DNA from: Hyphomicrobiales bacterium
GTDB taxonomy: Bacteria; Pseudomonadota; Alphaproteobacteria; Rhizobiales; Rhizobiaceae
Direction of reading: 5' to 3'
Assembly: GCA_900466475.1 (NCBI GenBank)
Contig: UBMI01000009.1
Coordinates: 1-64,000, forward strand
Length of the DNA stretch: 64,000 nt
Shown here piece by piece: positions 43,102-53,320 of the stretch. Numbering within the stretch: position 1 is the first letter of the stretch; the number at the start of each line of letters is the position of its first letter. Made by a program: the position numbers and the translations under genes. The notes beneath the pieces were generated by a model. That model did not search any database, was not told the origin of the DNA, and saw only the letters and a program-made list of their open reading frames with translations.

Positions 43102-43737
43102 CTAGCGGGGACTGCCGGTTGCAAGAGGGCCCCAGGAGAGCTCACGGTCAGGGACGGCTGAAAGGTCGACCATCACCTCGACGCCGGTCCTGATGCGCCG
43201 CCGCAAGAGGCCGGCGCGATCCGGATGCGCCCGGAGCAGGCCTTTCTCGTGGAGCGCCTGCAGCCGCGTGCGCGACATCTCCAGCCCGGAGGCCAGCAGG
43301 CGGTCGAGGCGTATGCCGGCAGGCAACGGCACAGCCAGCTCGATCTCCACCCGTGTCCAGCCGGCAGTCTCGCGCAGCACCTCCCTGACGAGGTCGAATT
43401 CCGGAAATTCGTCGATGCGCTCGGTCTTGCGTTTCAGGGCTTCGATGTTGAAGCTCTCCGTCCGGATCCAATCCGGATCGTTGGACTGCAGCGCGTGCAG
43501 AACGGCCGGATCGATATCGCGGACATTCTGACGCTCGAAGAGCGGCCGGTTCCAGGTCTTGTCGCAGGCCAGGCATTTGTAGATGAGCCAGGCATCCAGC
43601 CGGCGGCCATTGGCATTGAGCCGGATCTTGTCGCTGGATCGAAAGGCTCTGAAGCCGCCGCATCCGCCACAGGCAATCCAGGGCTGGGGAGCGGTTTTCG
43701 GCGTTACGGTCCATCGGACCCGTAGGGTATCGCACAT
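43102..43737 (-). CDS. DUF1062 zinc-ribbon protein
   Basis: This 211-residue protein has two CxxC pairs (WIACGGCGGF and YKCLACDKTWNRP), consistent with a zinc ribbon, followed by a helical region and a C-terminal S4-like segment (RLDRLLASGLEMSRTRLQAL) that could bind RNA. It matches DUF1062, whose function is unknown. The S4-like segment plus ribbon suggests a nucleic-acid-binding role, which is inference. It converges with the second Nudix gene. Confidence 0.8.
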   Translation of the reverse strand: MCDTLRVRWTVTPKTAPQPWIACGGCGGFRAFRSSDKIRLNANGRRLDAWLIYKCLACDKTWNRPLFERQNVRDIDPAVLHALQSNDPDWIRTESFNIEALKRKTERIDEFPEFDLVREVLRETAGWTRVEIELAVPLPAGIRLDRLLASGLEMSRTRLQALHEKGLLRAHPDRAGLLRRRIRTGVEVMVDLSAVPDRELSWGPLATGSPR

Positions 43738-44110
43738 AAGTCTTGGTCTTCCGTTCGGAAGTTCACCAAGATGGCGCGAGAGAAAGCCCTATCGGGCGCG
43801 GCGTGGCGATGCTTTTGGGTGGCTGAAGAGCAGAGACAGCGGGGCTGTTGCTGGCGATCGGAACAATGCCAAACCGGTCTCTTGCCGCCACCCGATGAAC
43901 GTGTTCATACGCCGGCAGCCATAGCCGCCAGGCCGTACGGGTGAAACTGGGTTGAGACCGGTTCTTACTTAGGCAAAGTCTACCTCGATGCGCCAATGCT
44001 CTTCGAGCGGATCAATAGCAAACAATCGGCGGGAGCGGGAGACGTACGGCGCATGGCAGAGACGAAGCCTGCCCCATGCGGCATTTCTGCAACTTCCCGC
44101 TGAAGCTCTA
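43738..44110. other. 373-base gap without a recognisable gene
   Basis: This region lies between the DUF1062 start and the SDR stop codon. Short open frames on both strands (for example 43763-43996 minus and 43583-43924 plus) are Arg/Ser-rich and not protein-like. I see no clear promoter, repeat or terminator; it presumably contains the DUF1062 promoter. Confidence 0.5.
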
Positions 44111-44851
44111 TCAAAGCTCCTGCGCCGTCGGGCGGAAGAGGATTTCGTTGATATCCACTTCCTCGGGCTGCGAGATCGCGAAGGCGACGACCCGCGCGAA
44201 ACTGTCGGCCGGGATGGCATAGCGTTCATAGAAATCGGCGATGCCGGCCGCGACATCGGCCTCGGTAATGCTCTGCGGCAGTTCCGACTCTACCGCACCG
44301 GGCGAGACGATCGTCGTGCGGATATTATAGGGCTTCACCTCCTGGCGCAGGCCCTCGGAGATGACACGCACGGCTGTCTTGGTCGCCGCATAGACCGCGC
44401 TTCCGGGGCGGACCTTGTGTCCCGCGACCGACGAGACGTTGATGATATGGCCACTTTTCTGCGCCGTCATGTGCGGAAGGGCGGCGGCAATGCCATAGAG
44501 CACGCCCTTGAAGTTCACGTCGATCATCCGGTCCCAATCGTCGATCTTGCCGCGCTCCAAAGGCGAGTGCGGCATCAGGCCGGCATTGTTGACGATCACG
44601 TCTATCCGCCCGTGCAGGCGCACGGCCTGATCGACGAGATGTTTGACCTGCCCGGCCTCGGTCACGTCGGTTTCGATGGAGGAGCCTTCGGGGAGGCCGA
44701 GTTCACTGGAGAGCGCCTTCAGGCGGTCGATCCGGCGGGCGCCGAGCACCACCTTGGCGCCGGCATTGGCGAGATGACGGGCGGTCGCTTCGCCGAGGCC
44801 GCTGCTGGCGCCGGTGATGACGACCGTCTTCCCCTTGATATTGTCAGTCAT
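44111..44851 (-). CDS. Short-chain dehydrogenase/reductase
   Basis: This 246-residue classical SDR has the nucleotide motif [15 protein letters not shown], catalytic Ser in INVSSVAG and Tyr-x3-Lys in YAATKTAV, then [14 protein letters not shown] preference is suggested by GARRIDRL after the second strand. AAAGGAATTACC precedes ATG 44851. It is the third gene of a minus-strand unit after a cupin and an aldo/keto reductase, opposite a divergent LysR regulator. The substrate is unknown. Confidence 0.92.
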   Translation of the reverse strand: MTDNIKGKTVVITGASSGLGEATARHLANAGAKVVLGARRIDRLKALSSELGLPEGSSIETDVTEAGQVKHLVDQAVRLHGRIDVIVNNAGLMPHSPLERGKIDDWDRMIDVNFKGVLYGIAAALPHMTAQKSGHIINVSSVAGHKVRPGSAVYAATKTAVRVISEGLRQEVKPYNIRTTIVSPGAVESELPQSITEADVAAGIADFYERYAIPADSFARVVAFAISQPEEVDINEILFRPTAQEL

Positions 44852-44876
44852 GGTAATTCCTTTCAGTGCTGGCAGC

Positions 44877-46267
<1,391 letters not shown>

Positions 46268-46295
46268 GGGCGTATCCTTTCCTGCCGATCTTCAT

Positions 46296-46329
46296 TTAGC
46301 GTCTACGCAGTTCTGCGATTAGAAGCTAA
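46296..46329. promoter_or_regulatory. LysR-type operator in the cupin-LysR intergenic region
   Basis: TTAGC (46296-46300) and GCTAA (46325-46329) flank an inner inverted pair CGCA (46306-46309) and TGCG (46314-46317). Such interrupted dyads between a LysR gene and a divergent operon are typical LysR binding sites. Confidence 0.5.
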
Positions 46330-46361
46330 AATCTGCATGAAACTATTAGGGCAGCTTATGA

Positions 46362-47255
46362 ATGACTCGGACCAATCTTGACGATATCTCCGCTTTCCTG
46401 ACCGTCGCGCGCGAGGGCAGCTTCACGCGAGCCGCCGCCTTGCTCGGCGTTTCGCAATCGGCTCTCAGCCAGACGGTGCGCGCGCTCGAAGAGCGCATGG
46501 GTCTGCGGCTGCTCACCCGCACGACGCGCAAGGTGTCGCCGACGGATGCAGGCGAGCGTCTGATCCAATCTGTCGGGCCTCGGCTTGAGGAGATCAGTGC
46601 GGAACTCGCGCAGCTATCGGCGCTGCGCGAAAAACCCTCGGGTAGCGTGCGCATTTCGGCGGGCGAACAGGCAGCCGAGTTGGTCCTCATGCCGGCCGTG
46701 CAGAAGCTGTTGCCGCAATATCCCGATATCGCGATCGAAATCGTTGTCGATAACGGCCTCACGGATATCGTCGCCGAGCGTCTCGATGCCGGCGTGCGGC
46801 TCGGCGAACAGGTTGCGAAGGACATGGTGGCCGTGCGGATCGGCCCGGATGTCAGAATGGCCGTCGTCGGCTCCCCCGACTATTTCGAGAAGCGAAGCCG
46901 CCCGCGCACACCTCATGAGCTCACGGAGCACAATTGCATCAATCTGCGGCTGCCGACGGCCGGTGGTTTCTATGCCTGGGAATTCGAGCAGGGCGGGCGT
47001 GAACTGCGCGTGCGGGTGGAGGGCCAGCTTGCGGTCAACAGCGGCGCGCTGGCTGTCAAGGCGGCCATTGCCGGTGCCGGTCTCGCCTTCGTGCTGGAGG
47101 ACCGCGTCCGCGACGATCTCGAGGCGGGCCGCCTGACCCGCGTGCTTGCAGACTGGTGTCCACCCTTTTCCGGCTTCCACCTCTACTATCCCAGCCGGCG
47201 CCATCAGACGCCGGCCTTCGCCATAGTGGTGGATTCCTTGCGCTATCGCGGCTGA
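46362..47255 (+). CDS. LysR family transcriptional regulator
   Basis: This 297-residue regulator has an N-terminal winged HTH (ISAFLTVAREGSFTRAAALL, GVSQSALSQTVRALE) and the periplasmic-binding-like effector domain (residues 90-297). Its sequence style (SGSVRISAGEQAAE, YPDIAIEIVVDNGLTDIVAE) is of the CrgA/DsdC-like group that controls divergent oxidoreductases. It very probably controls the cupin-AKR-SDR operon. Confidence 0.94.
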   Translation: MTRTNLDDISAFLTVAREGSFTRAAALLGVSQSALSQTVRALEERMGLRLLTRTTRKVSPTDAGERLIQSVGPRLEEISAELAQLSALREKPSGSVRISAGEQAAELVLMPAVQKLLPQYPDIAIEIVVDNGLTDIVAERLDAGVRLGEQVAKDMVAVRIGPDVRMAVVGSPDYFEKRSRPRTPHELTEHNCINLRLPTAGGFYAWEFEQGGRELRVRVEGQLAVNSGALAVKAAIAGAGLAFVLEDRVRDDLEAGRLTRVLADWCPPFSGFHLYYPSRRHQTPAFAIVVDSLRYRG

Positions 47256-47325
47256 GAGCTGAAACGTCAACAGTCACGAGAAAGCCGGAGGCCGGCAACT
47301 GACGGATAACGGCCCCCGCGATGAT

Positions 47326-48030
47326 TTAGGCGATGTGCTGAAGCTGGACTTCGCGATTGTGCAGGAAGCAGGCCTTGGTGAAGAGCCCGAGGTCGAGCTG
47401 GTTCGGCAGACGCACATCCCCAAGATCCGGCAAGCCCTTGCCGCCGGCCTCGAAGGACCGGTCGATCTGAGAGATGAAGGCCAGCACAACCCCTGTATCC
47501 CGGGCGAAGCTTTGAAGGGCCGAAACCTGCTCCGACAGGGCCGGCTTGCTGCGCTGCTGGTCGAGAAGCTGCAGATAGTCGATGACGGCGACTGTTCCCC
47601 GCGGCGCGCCCGCGAAATGCCGGATGATATAATCGGCACTGATCTCATCCGAGGTGACGATCTCGATCCTGTCCCCGATCGCTTCGCCTTCCGGCAGGGC
47701 ATGGATGCGGTTCATGCTCTGTTGATGGGTATATTCGAGCGTGAAGAAGGTTGCCCTTCGTGCCTGGCTGACGGCATCGAGCAGAAGCTGCAGGCCGAGC
47801 AGGGTCTTGCCGTGGCCCGGACGGGCAGCGATCAGAAGCAGATCGCCATCTGCCAGTTGCGACAGCATGGATGATGCAGATGGCTCATGCTGGGAGGAAA
47901 GCAGGCTCCAGGCGGTAAAACCTTCCTCCTGCGCGATACGATCGAGCGCCTGATGAAGCGGGATCGTATCCGTACGCGCCAGCAATTTCGCCCGGCGCTT
48001 CAGCTGATAGATGGGTGCAGACAGTTTCAT
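47326..48030 (-). CDS. Orphan DnaB-like RecA-fold ATPase
   Basis: This 234-residue protein has an N-terminal basic helical segment (YQLKRRAKLLARTDTIPLHQ, then EEGFTAWSLL) and then a RecA-like core: Walker A AARPGHGKT, TFFTLEYTHQ, Walker B TVAVIDYLQLLDQQ, and FISQIDRSFE. This corresponds to the DnaB C-terminal domain only, about half the size of the replicative helicase. There is no phage or plasmid gene nearby. GGAGGTTTGA precedes the ATG. DNA unwinding or loading is inferred from the family. Confidence 0.85.
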   Translation of the reverse strand: MKLSAPIYQLKRRAKLLARTDTIPLHQALDRIAQEEGFTAWSLLSSQHEPSASSMLSQLADGDLLLIAARPGHGKTLLGLQLLLDAVSQARRATFFTLEYTHQQSMNRIHALPEGEAIGDRIEIVTSDEISADYIIRHFAGAPRGTVAVIDYLQLLDQQRSKPALSEQVSALQSFARDTGVVLAFISQIDRSFEAGGKGLPDLGDVRLPNQLDLGLFTKACFLHNREVQLQHIA

Positions 48031-48425
48031 TCAAACCTCCATTGCGAGCCGGAAACGCAACCCCTCCTTATGCGGTGCTCGAACAGATGGTTCGATGGTG
48101 GATTGCCCCGCATGGACGATGCTTTCCCGGATGGAGGGAGGAGGCTTGGGTCGAGCCTTGCCCAAGAGGTAGCGAGCGGCGCGATTCGCGGCAAGCTGGA
48201 AAATTCAGCGGTGTTTCGGGCGCTTGCTTCCTTCGCGCTCGCATCGTCCTCCTGAGTGAACTTGAACCGCATCGCGCCTGCGAACTGGCTGGGCAAGCGG
48301 CCCGCTCGTCGGCTCGATCCCCTTCAACTACCGGCCGCGCTTGCTGGAATTCCCTGAGATCCGTCTGCGCGTCCATGGCAGGTATCCGCTCGTGAACTAT
48401 ATGTGACGGGGGAGGAATGTCCTTG
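48031..48425. other. 395-base gap without a confident gene
   Basis: This region lies between the divergent DnaB-like and NIPSNAP-like starts. A plus-strand open stretch of about 50 codons ending at about 48405 reads somewhat protein-like (SIPFNYRPRLLEFPEIRLRV) but has no start or ribosome-binding site, so it may be a remnant. No repeats or terminators are evident. Confidence 0.45.
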
Positions 48426-48794
48426 ATGTCGAGCATGCCTGTCACCTGCGAGGTGCGTTACCGCCTCGACTCGAAGAAACGTATGGAATTCGAAGCCTAT
48501 GCCGAGGTCTGGGTCCGGCTGATCGAGCGTTATGGCGGAACACATCACGGCTATTTCATGCCGCGCGAAAAGCCGGAAGGCGCGGGTTTGAGCTTTCCGG
48601 GCGCAGGAGCGGATGGGGCAGGCAATATCGCGATCGCTCTTTTCACCTTTCCGGACGAGCCGACCTATCTCGGCTACCGCGCCAGCGTCGCCGCCGATCC
48701 GGACAGTATCGCGGCCAATGCGCGCTTCGGGGCCGATCCGCCGTTCAAGAGCTACGAGCGCCTGTTTCTGCGACCGTTGCCGCGTAGCGAATAG
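48426..48794 (+). CDS. NIPSNAP-like small protein
   Basis: This 122-residue protein has a ferredoxin-like pattern: VTCEVRYRLDSKKRMEFEAY, WVRLIERYGGTHHGYFMP, then IAIALFTFPDEPTYLGYRAS and FKSYERLFLRPL, typical of NIPSNAP-domain proteins of unknown function. ATG 48426 is chosen because GGAGGA is nine bases upstream; ATG 48417 is too close to it. It stands alone, followed by a long imperfect hairpin. Confidence 0.8.
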   Translation: MSSMPVTCEVRYRLDSKKRMEFEAYAEVWVRLIERYGGTHHGYFMPREKPEGAGLSFPGAGADGAGNIAIALFTFPDEPTYLGYRASVAADPDSIAANARFGADPPFKSYERLFLRPLPRSE

Positions 48795-48806
48795 ACGGCG
48801 AGGCCA

Positions 48807-48845
48807 GCTGTCGACGGCAGGAACTCGTCTTCCTGCCCCGACAGC
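48807..48845 (+). repeat. Long imperfect hairpin between NIPSNAP and PepSY genes
   Basis: GCTGTCG/CGACAGC (7 bp) encloses GGCAGGAA/TTCCTGCC (8 bp) around a 6-base loop, with a small internal bulge. There is no T-run, so it may be a weak terminator or a 5'-leader element of the two-component operon. Confidence 0.5.
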
Positions 48846-48914
48846 AAACAGACAGCTTCGGCGCGCTACCCGTTTGCCGTCGCCCGCAAGGGGCTTCTGC
48901 AAAAGGGTAAAATC

Positions 48915-49181
48915 ATGAAGCTGAAACTGGTCGCCGCTCTCACAATCCTGTCGCTCTCGCCCGTCTTGGCGCTTGCAAGCCCGAGCTGCACGAAGGAGCC
49001 GAAATCCAAATGGATGCCGGAAGCCGCCATGAAGGCGAAGATCGAGGTCATGGGCTACAAGGTCAAGACTTTCGAAATCACCGGCAATTGCTACGAGATC
49101 TACGGCAAGGACAAGAACGGCGAACGCGCCGAGGTCTATTTCAATCCGGTTTCCGGCGATATCGTCCAGAAGGGCGATTGA
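48915..49181 (+). CDS. PepSY domain periplasmic protein
   Basis: This 88-residue secreted protein has a signal peptide (cleavage about LALA-S) followed by a single PepSY domain (MKAKIEVMGYKVKTFEITGN, YEIYGKDKNGERAEVYFNPV). A Cys pair (SCTKE, GNCYEI) may form a disulfide. AAAAGGGTAAAATC precedes the ATG. It is first in a four-gene operon with cytochrome b561, response regulator and histidine kinase. Small PepSY proteins next to two-component systems often act as periplasmic modulators. Confidence 0.88.
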   Translation: MKLKLVAALTILSLSPVLALASPSCTKEPKSKWMPEAAMKAKIEVMGYKVKTFEITGNCYEIYGKDKNGERAEVYFNPVSGDIVQKGD

Positions 49182-49184
49182 GCG

Positions 49185-49751
49185 ATGACAGCCATCTTGT
49201 CGAAGAAGGAGGGCCAGGTGCCCTCCGATGCCAACGGGCAGACGATCAGGGTGTGGGACCCGGTCGTCAGGCTGTTCCACTGGACGATCGTCGCGGCCTG
49301 CACGCTCAACCTCTTCATTCTCGAAGAAGGCAAATACTGGCACCGCATCACGGGTTATGTCGTCGCTACGGCAATCGTCATTCGCATCCTCTGGGGGTTC
49401 GTCGGTACAAAACATGCTCGCTTTTCCGATTTCCTGCCGACGCCGCGCAGGGTGATGGAGCAGATCTTTGATATGATCGACGGCAGTGAAAGACGTTATC
49501 TTGGTCACAATCCGCTGGCATCGGTCATGATGCTGCTGCTGATGGCATTGCTGGCGGCTACGGTGCTGACCGGCTGGATGACGACGCTCGACGCCTTCTG
49601 GGGCGAGAAGTGGCTGGAGAAACTGCACGGCACGATCGCAAACGTCATCATGGTGCTTGCCTTCGTCCACGCGGGTGCAGCCATCGTCGAAAGCTGGAGG
49701 CACAGGGAGAATCTCGTCTGGTCGATGGTCACGGGTCGAAAGAGGGCATGA
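49185..49751 (+). CDS. Di-heme cytochrome b561
   Basis: This 188-residue inner-membrane protein has four helices and heme ligands: RVWDPVVRLFHWTIVAACTL (His), KYWHRITGYVVATAIVIRIL (His), then LEKLHGTIANVIMVLAFVHA (two His). It belongs to the Ni/Fe-hydrogenase-type b-cytochrome/cytochrome b561 group that moves electrons from quinol to periplasmic acceptors. It starts three bases after the PepSY stop codon, and its stop overlaps the response regulator start (ATGA). Confidence 0.92.
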   Translation: MTAILSKKEGQVPSDANGQTIRVWDPVVRLFHWTIVAACTLNLFILEEGKYWHRITGYVVATAIVIRILWGFVGTKHARFSDFLPTPRRVMEQIFDMIDGSERRYLGHNPLASVMMLLLMALLAATVLTGWMTTLDAFWGEKWLEKLHGTIANVIMVLAFVHAGAAIVESWRHRENLVWSMVTGRKRA

Positions 49752-50425
49752 GGATACTGCTGATCGAGGACAGTTCCCGGCTTCGCGAGCTGCTTTGCGA
49801 AGCCATCCACGATGCCGGCTGGAAGATCGATGCCTTCGCCCTTGCACAGGAGGGGCGGCTTGCATTGCAGGAAGCGGCCTACGACTTGCTGCTTCTCGAC
49901 CTCGGCCTGCCTGATGAGGACGGGATCGCATTTCTGAAATCGCTCCGGGCCGCAAGGGTCCAGATGCCGGTTCTGGTGCTGACGGCGCGGGGCGCAGTCG
50001 ACGAGCGCATCGCCGGGCTCGATGCCGGCGCGGATGATTACCTCGTAAAGCCCTTTCACAATGGGGAATTGATCGCCCGCATCCGCGCATTGACGCGCCG
50101 CGCGCCGTCAACCGTCATGCCGGTGCTGGAATTCGCCGCCCTTCAATATGACCTCGCCACGCGCCAGGTGATCTGCGCTGGCGACGAGATTGCGCTCGCG
50201 CCTTCCGAAAAGGGCCTTCTGGAACTGCTGATGCGCAATGGCGGGCAAGTAGTGCCCAAACCCAAGATAGAACATGCCTTCTCGGAATTCGGCGATGAGC
50301 GCAGCAGCAATGCCGTCGAACTTGCCGTTTCCCGGCTGCGCAGAAAGCTCGAAGGGCATCCGACACAGGTGCTGATCGAGACCGTCAGGGGTGTCGGCTA
50401 CATGATGCGGGAGGTGCGCGCATGA
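49748..50425 (+). CDS. OmpR-family response regulator
   Basis: This 225-residue protein has a receiver domain with acidic pair ED in LLIEDSSRLREL, phospho-Asp in LLLLDLGLPDEDG, Thr in VLTARG and Lys in YLVKPFHNGEL. A winged-helix output follows (EKGLLELLMRNGGQVVPKPK, SNAVELAVSRLRRKL, ETVRGVGYMM). It overlaps both neighbours by four bases, so regulator and kinase are translated in a fixed ratio. It probably controls its own operon. Confidence 0.95.
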   Translation: MRILLIEDSSRLRELLCEAIHDAGWKIDAFALAQEGRLALQEAAYDLLLLDLGLPDEDGIAFLKSLRAARVQMPVLVLTARGAVDERIAGLDAGADDYLVKPFHNGELIARIRALTRRAPSTVMPVLEFAALQYDLATRQVICAGDEIALAPSEKGLLELLMRNGGQVVPKPKIEHAFSEFGDERSSNAVELAVSRLRRKLEGHPTQVLIETVRGVGYMMREVRA

Positions 50426-51741
50426 GGCTCTCATCGCCGACACTGGGCGCGATCCTGACCCGGCGTATTGCCTTCTTTGCGGTGCTGGCCATGGTGTTGC
50501 AGCTCGCCGTGATCTTTTCCGCCTATTACTGGAATGTCGGGGAGCTTTCGCGGCTCTTCGTGGAGCAGGAGACCGAGCGGCTAGCCTCCGGCATTGCGGT
50601 GAAGGACGGCGCCATCCGCTACCGGCTTCCCGATTCTGTCGAGGGGCGTTACGGGCAGGCGCAGACAGGCTATGTGGCCCGCATCCGCGAGGCCGGCGGC
50701 GGGTTCGTCTTCCAGTCCTGCGACGCTGCCTGCGAGAGCCGCTTCCTGCCGCCTGATATCAACCCACCTGATTTCTGGCTGCGGTCGCTCGAGCCCGGCA
50801 AACCGCTGACGCTGGTGGGCGGGCGGGCCTTCATGGTGGGGGAGCGGCGCTTCGTCGTCGATGTCGCGACGATGGGCGATCCGCAGGATGTGGTGTCGGA
50901 CGTCCTGTGGAACGAGGTGATCGAGCATATGATCGTGCCGATGAGCATTCTGCTGGTGCTCGTGCTCGGCGCCACCCTGCTTTCCGTGCGGCAGGCGCTG
51001 AAGCCGGTGCGGATTGCGGCCGAGGCGGCCGAACGGATCGACCCGATGGATTCGCGCTCGCATCTGCAATTCCAGGAGATGCCGCGCGAAGTCGCCCATC
51101 TTGCCGAGGCCGTCAACCGGGCCTTCGAGCGTGTCGGCGAGCTGATGAAATCCCAGAAGATACTGACATCGGGCATCGCGCACGAAGTGCGCACGCCGCT
51201 TGCGGCAATCAAGCTGGAGCTCGGCCATATCGACCATCCTCGGGCGCGCAAGGCTGAAGCGGATCTCGATGATCTCGTGCGTTTCGTCAGCCAGATCACC
51301 GCGCTCGCACGGCTCGATACATTCGATCACGGCATGTTCGAGGAGGTCGATCTTGTCGAGCTTTCGTCCAGCGTGGTGGAACAGCTGGCGCCCTGGGTTT
51401 ACGAAAACAATCACTCGCTGGAATTCTCGGCGCAGGTCGATGCCGCCATCGTGCAGGGTGTGCCGGCCCTGCTGAAGGACGCCGTTCGCAACCTGATCGA
51501 CAATGCCGTTCGCCACACGCCTGCCCATACCGGCATCGTCGTGCGGGTCAGCAACGATCTGATCCGCGTCGAGGACCGGCATCCGGCAGGCGTGAGGCAG
51601 GGCGCCGATGTCGCCCCACGCGCCGACGGGATGGGCATCGGGCTTGATATCGTGGCGCGCATCGCTGCGATACACAGGGGTTCGCTTCGCTGCTCGGCCG
51701 GCAGGCAGGGTCATGTCTTCGACCTGGAGATCGGCACATAG
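50422..51741 (+). CDS. Sensor histidine kinase
   Basis: This 439-residue kinase has two membrane helices (about residues 12-34 and 170-192) enclosing a periplasmic sensor of about 135 residues that contains two Cys (FQSCDAACESRF). A HAMP region, H-box GIAHEVRTPLAAIK and N-box AVRNLIDNAVRH follow. The G1 motif reads D-R-H-P-A-G instead of D-x-G-x-G, while the G2 motif GMGIGLDIVARI is intact. The Cys pair suggests redox or metal sensing, consistent with the cytochrome b561 neighbour; that is inference. Confidence 0.93.
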   Translation: MRLSSPTLGAILTRRIAFFAVLAMVLQLAVIFSAYYWNVGELSRLFVEQETERLASGIAVKDGAIRYRLPDSVEGRYGQAQTGYVARIREAGGGFVFQSCDAACESRFLPPDINPPDFWLRSLEPGKPLTLVGGRAFMVGERRFVVDVATMGDPQDVVSDVLWNEVIEHMIVPMSILLVLVLGATLLSVRQALKPVRIAAEAAERIDPMDSRSHLQFQEMPREVAHLAEAVNRAFERVGELMKSQKILTSGIAHEVRTPLAAIKLELGHIDHPRARKAEADLDDLVRFVSQITALARLDTFDHGMFEEVDLVELSSSVVEQLAPWVYENNHSLEFSAQVDAAIVQGVPALLKDAVRNLIDNAVRHTPAHTGIVVRVSNDLIRVEDRHPAGVRQGADVAPRADGMGIGLDIVARIAAIHRGSLRCSAGRQGHVFDLEIGT

Positions 51742-51794
51742 CCGCGTCTGCGCGCCGCGCCTTTTTTCTCATCATCCGTTCATCGGAGAGTTCC

Positions 51795-52328
51795 ATGATC
51801 AAATGCGTCGTTATTTCCGGCTGCTCGGGCGGCGGGAAATCCACATTGCTCGAAGAGCTCTCCCGGCGCGGCTACGCCACCGTCGAGGAGCCGGGACGCC
51901 GCATCGTGAGGGAGGAACTGGCCGGGCAGGGTGCTGCCTTGCCCTGGGTCGACGCGGCGGCATTTGCCCGGCGGGCGATCGCGATGGCGCTCGAGGATCG
52001 GAAGCTCGCTGAAGTCCAGCCCGGATGGACGTTTTTCGATCGCGGCCTGATCGACGCCGCTTCTGCCCTGCAGGCGACGACCGGAAAGGCGATGCTGGAG
52101 ACGCTGCGGGATCAAAACCCTTATCACCATACGGTGTTTCTGACGCCGCCCTGGCCGGAAATCTATGTCCACGACCCAGAGCGGCGGCATGGTTTCGAAG
52201 AGGCGGTTGCCGAATATGACCGGTTGACCACGGCCTATCCCGAAATGGGCTACGACGTCGTCATCCTGCCGAAGATCGATGTCGCCGCGCGAGCGGATTT
52301 TCTGTTGAGCCGGCTGCCGGAACTGTGA
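51795..52328 (+). CDS. AAA_28-like P-loop NTPase
   Basis: This 177-residue single-domain protein has Walker A SGCSGGGKSTLLEEL, the family motif VEEPGRRIVREEL, then FFDRGLIDAASAL and a C-terminal DVVILPKIDVAARADFLLS. This matches the small ATPase/kinase-like AAA_28 family found in many proteobacteria with no defined substrate. GGAGAG precedes the ATG, and it lies 53 bases after the kinase gene. The terminator at 52443 closes it. Confidence 0.86.
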   Translation: MIKCVVISGCSGGGKSTLLEELSRRGYATVEEPGRRIVREELAGQGAALPWVDAAAFARRAIAMALEDRKLAEVQPGWTFFDRGLIDAASALQATTGKAMLETLRDQNPYHHTVFLTPPWPEIYVHDPERRHGFEEAVAEYDRLTTAYPEMGYDVVILPKIDVAARADFLLSRLPEL

Positions 52329-52442
52329 TTTTTTCAGGAACCAAGTTCGACGCGGCTCGTTTCTTATCCAACGCGGCAGCCTTGTCCCCCACTCGAAGGC
52401 TCATCGTTCCCAGCGATCGCTGCGTTCACTCCTGCAAATGAA

Positions 52443-52479
52443 AACCCTCGGTTCCACTCCCGGACCGAGGGTTCTTTTT
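52443..52479 (+). terminator. Rho-independent terminator, probably bidirectional
   Basis: A perfect 10-bp stem AACCCTCGGT/ACCGAGGGTT has an 11-base loop and is followed by CTTTTT. It lies between the P-loop NTPase and the convergent TetR gene; the minus strand also has TTTTC after the stem. Confidence 0.85.
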
Positions 52480-52503
52480 GCCGACCGAAATCAGGTTCCG
52501 GAA

Positions 52504-53127
52504 CTATCTGCCTTCCGAGGAGGCTCTGAGATAGCCGAGCACGGCGCGTCTGACGCGCAGCGCCAGCCCGTCCCGGTCTTCTTCTCCGTGCTCGCCGGCG
52601 GCATCGATCATGCCCTTGATGATTGCCACTGCATCGCGTGCCGCGATATCGATATCGGGCTGCGGCGGCATGTCCGGGCGCGCCAGCGTATTGCGGGTGA
52701 GTTCAAGGAAGCGTTGCTTGATGCGATCGGTTTGAGCATCGAGCGGCAGGCGGGCCTCCTCGTAATCGAGCAGGCGGGCAAGGGCAGGGCGTTCGAGCTG
52801 CTGGCGGACGCAGGGGTCTATCAGGGCGGAGAGCGCCCCTTCCCCCGTCGGCTCGCCGGCAGCACTTTCTGCATCTCCAATCAGTGACATGGTCTGCCGC
52901 AGGATCAGCGCGCCGATCAGCGCATCCTTGCGTGGGAAATACTGGTAGAGCGAGCCGATGCTGACGCCGGCCTTTTCCGCCACCGCATTGGTGGAAAAAC
53001 CTTCATGGCCGCGCTCCTCCAGAATGCGAGCCGCGGCCTCGACGATCACGCTGACCGTCGCAAGAGAGCGGGCCTGTCTGGGCGCTTTTCTGGGCGAGGA
53101 TCGGCTCTTGTAGGGGCTTTCGGACAT
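52504..53127 (-). CDS. TetR family transcriptional regulator
   Basis: This 207-residue protein has a TetR HTH (AVAEKAGVSIGSLYQYFPRK) and a helical ligand domain with the DPCVRQQLERPALARLLDYE segment seen in AcrR-like regulators. The basic N-terminal extension (SRSSPRKAPRQARS) is unusual but common in this subgroup. It is divergent from an SDR gene, which is the likely target. Ligand unknown. Confidence 0.92.
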   Translation of the reverse strand: MSESPYKSRSSPRKAPRQARSLATVSVIVEAAARILEERGHEGFSTNAVAEKAGVSIGSLYQYFPRKDALIGALILRQTMSLIGDAESAAGEPTGEGALSALIDPCVRQQLERPALARLLDYEEARLPLDAQTDRIKQRFLELTRNTLARPDMPPQPDIDIAARDAVAIIKGMIDAAGEHGEEDRDGLALRVRRAVLGYLRASSEGR

Positions 53128-53180
53128 TGCTGGAACGGGCCTTGAAATGCGAGTAGCGGGAAGGCGAGTTATCGCTCACA

Positions 53181-53198
53181 TTAGATCCGTCAGATCAA
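53181..53198. promoter_or_regulatory. Possible TetR operator between TetR and SDR genes
   Basis: TTaGATC and GATCaA form an imperfect dyad of about 18 bases in the 193-base divergent region. The match is modest; no other clear palindrome is present there. Confidence 0.3.
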
Positions 53199-53320
53199 GC
53201 GCACAAGCGGTCGCTCAGCAAAGGGATTTGGAAACTGGAACGCATCACCGGGAGCGGTGACGCGCATATCCCTTGCTGCGCCTGCGATCGACCGCGCCGG
53301 AACAGAACGGAGAATTGTCC

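Noticed and set aside
48255..48405. Protein-like 50-codon stretch before the NIPSNAP gene
   Set aside because: No start codon or ribosome-binding site and no recognisable family; at most a remnant of an old gene.
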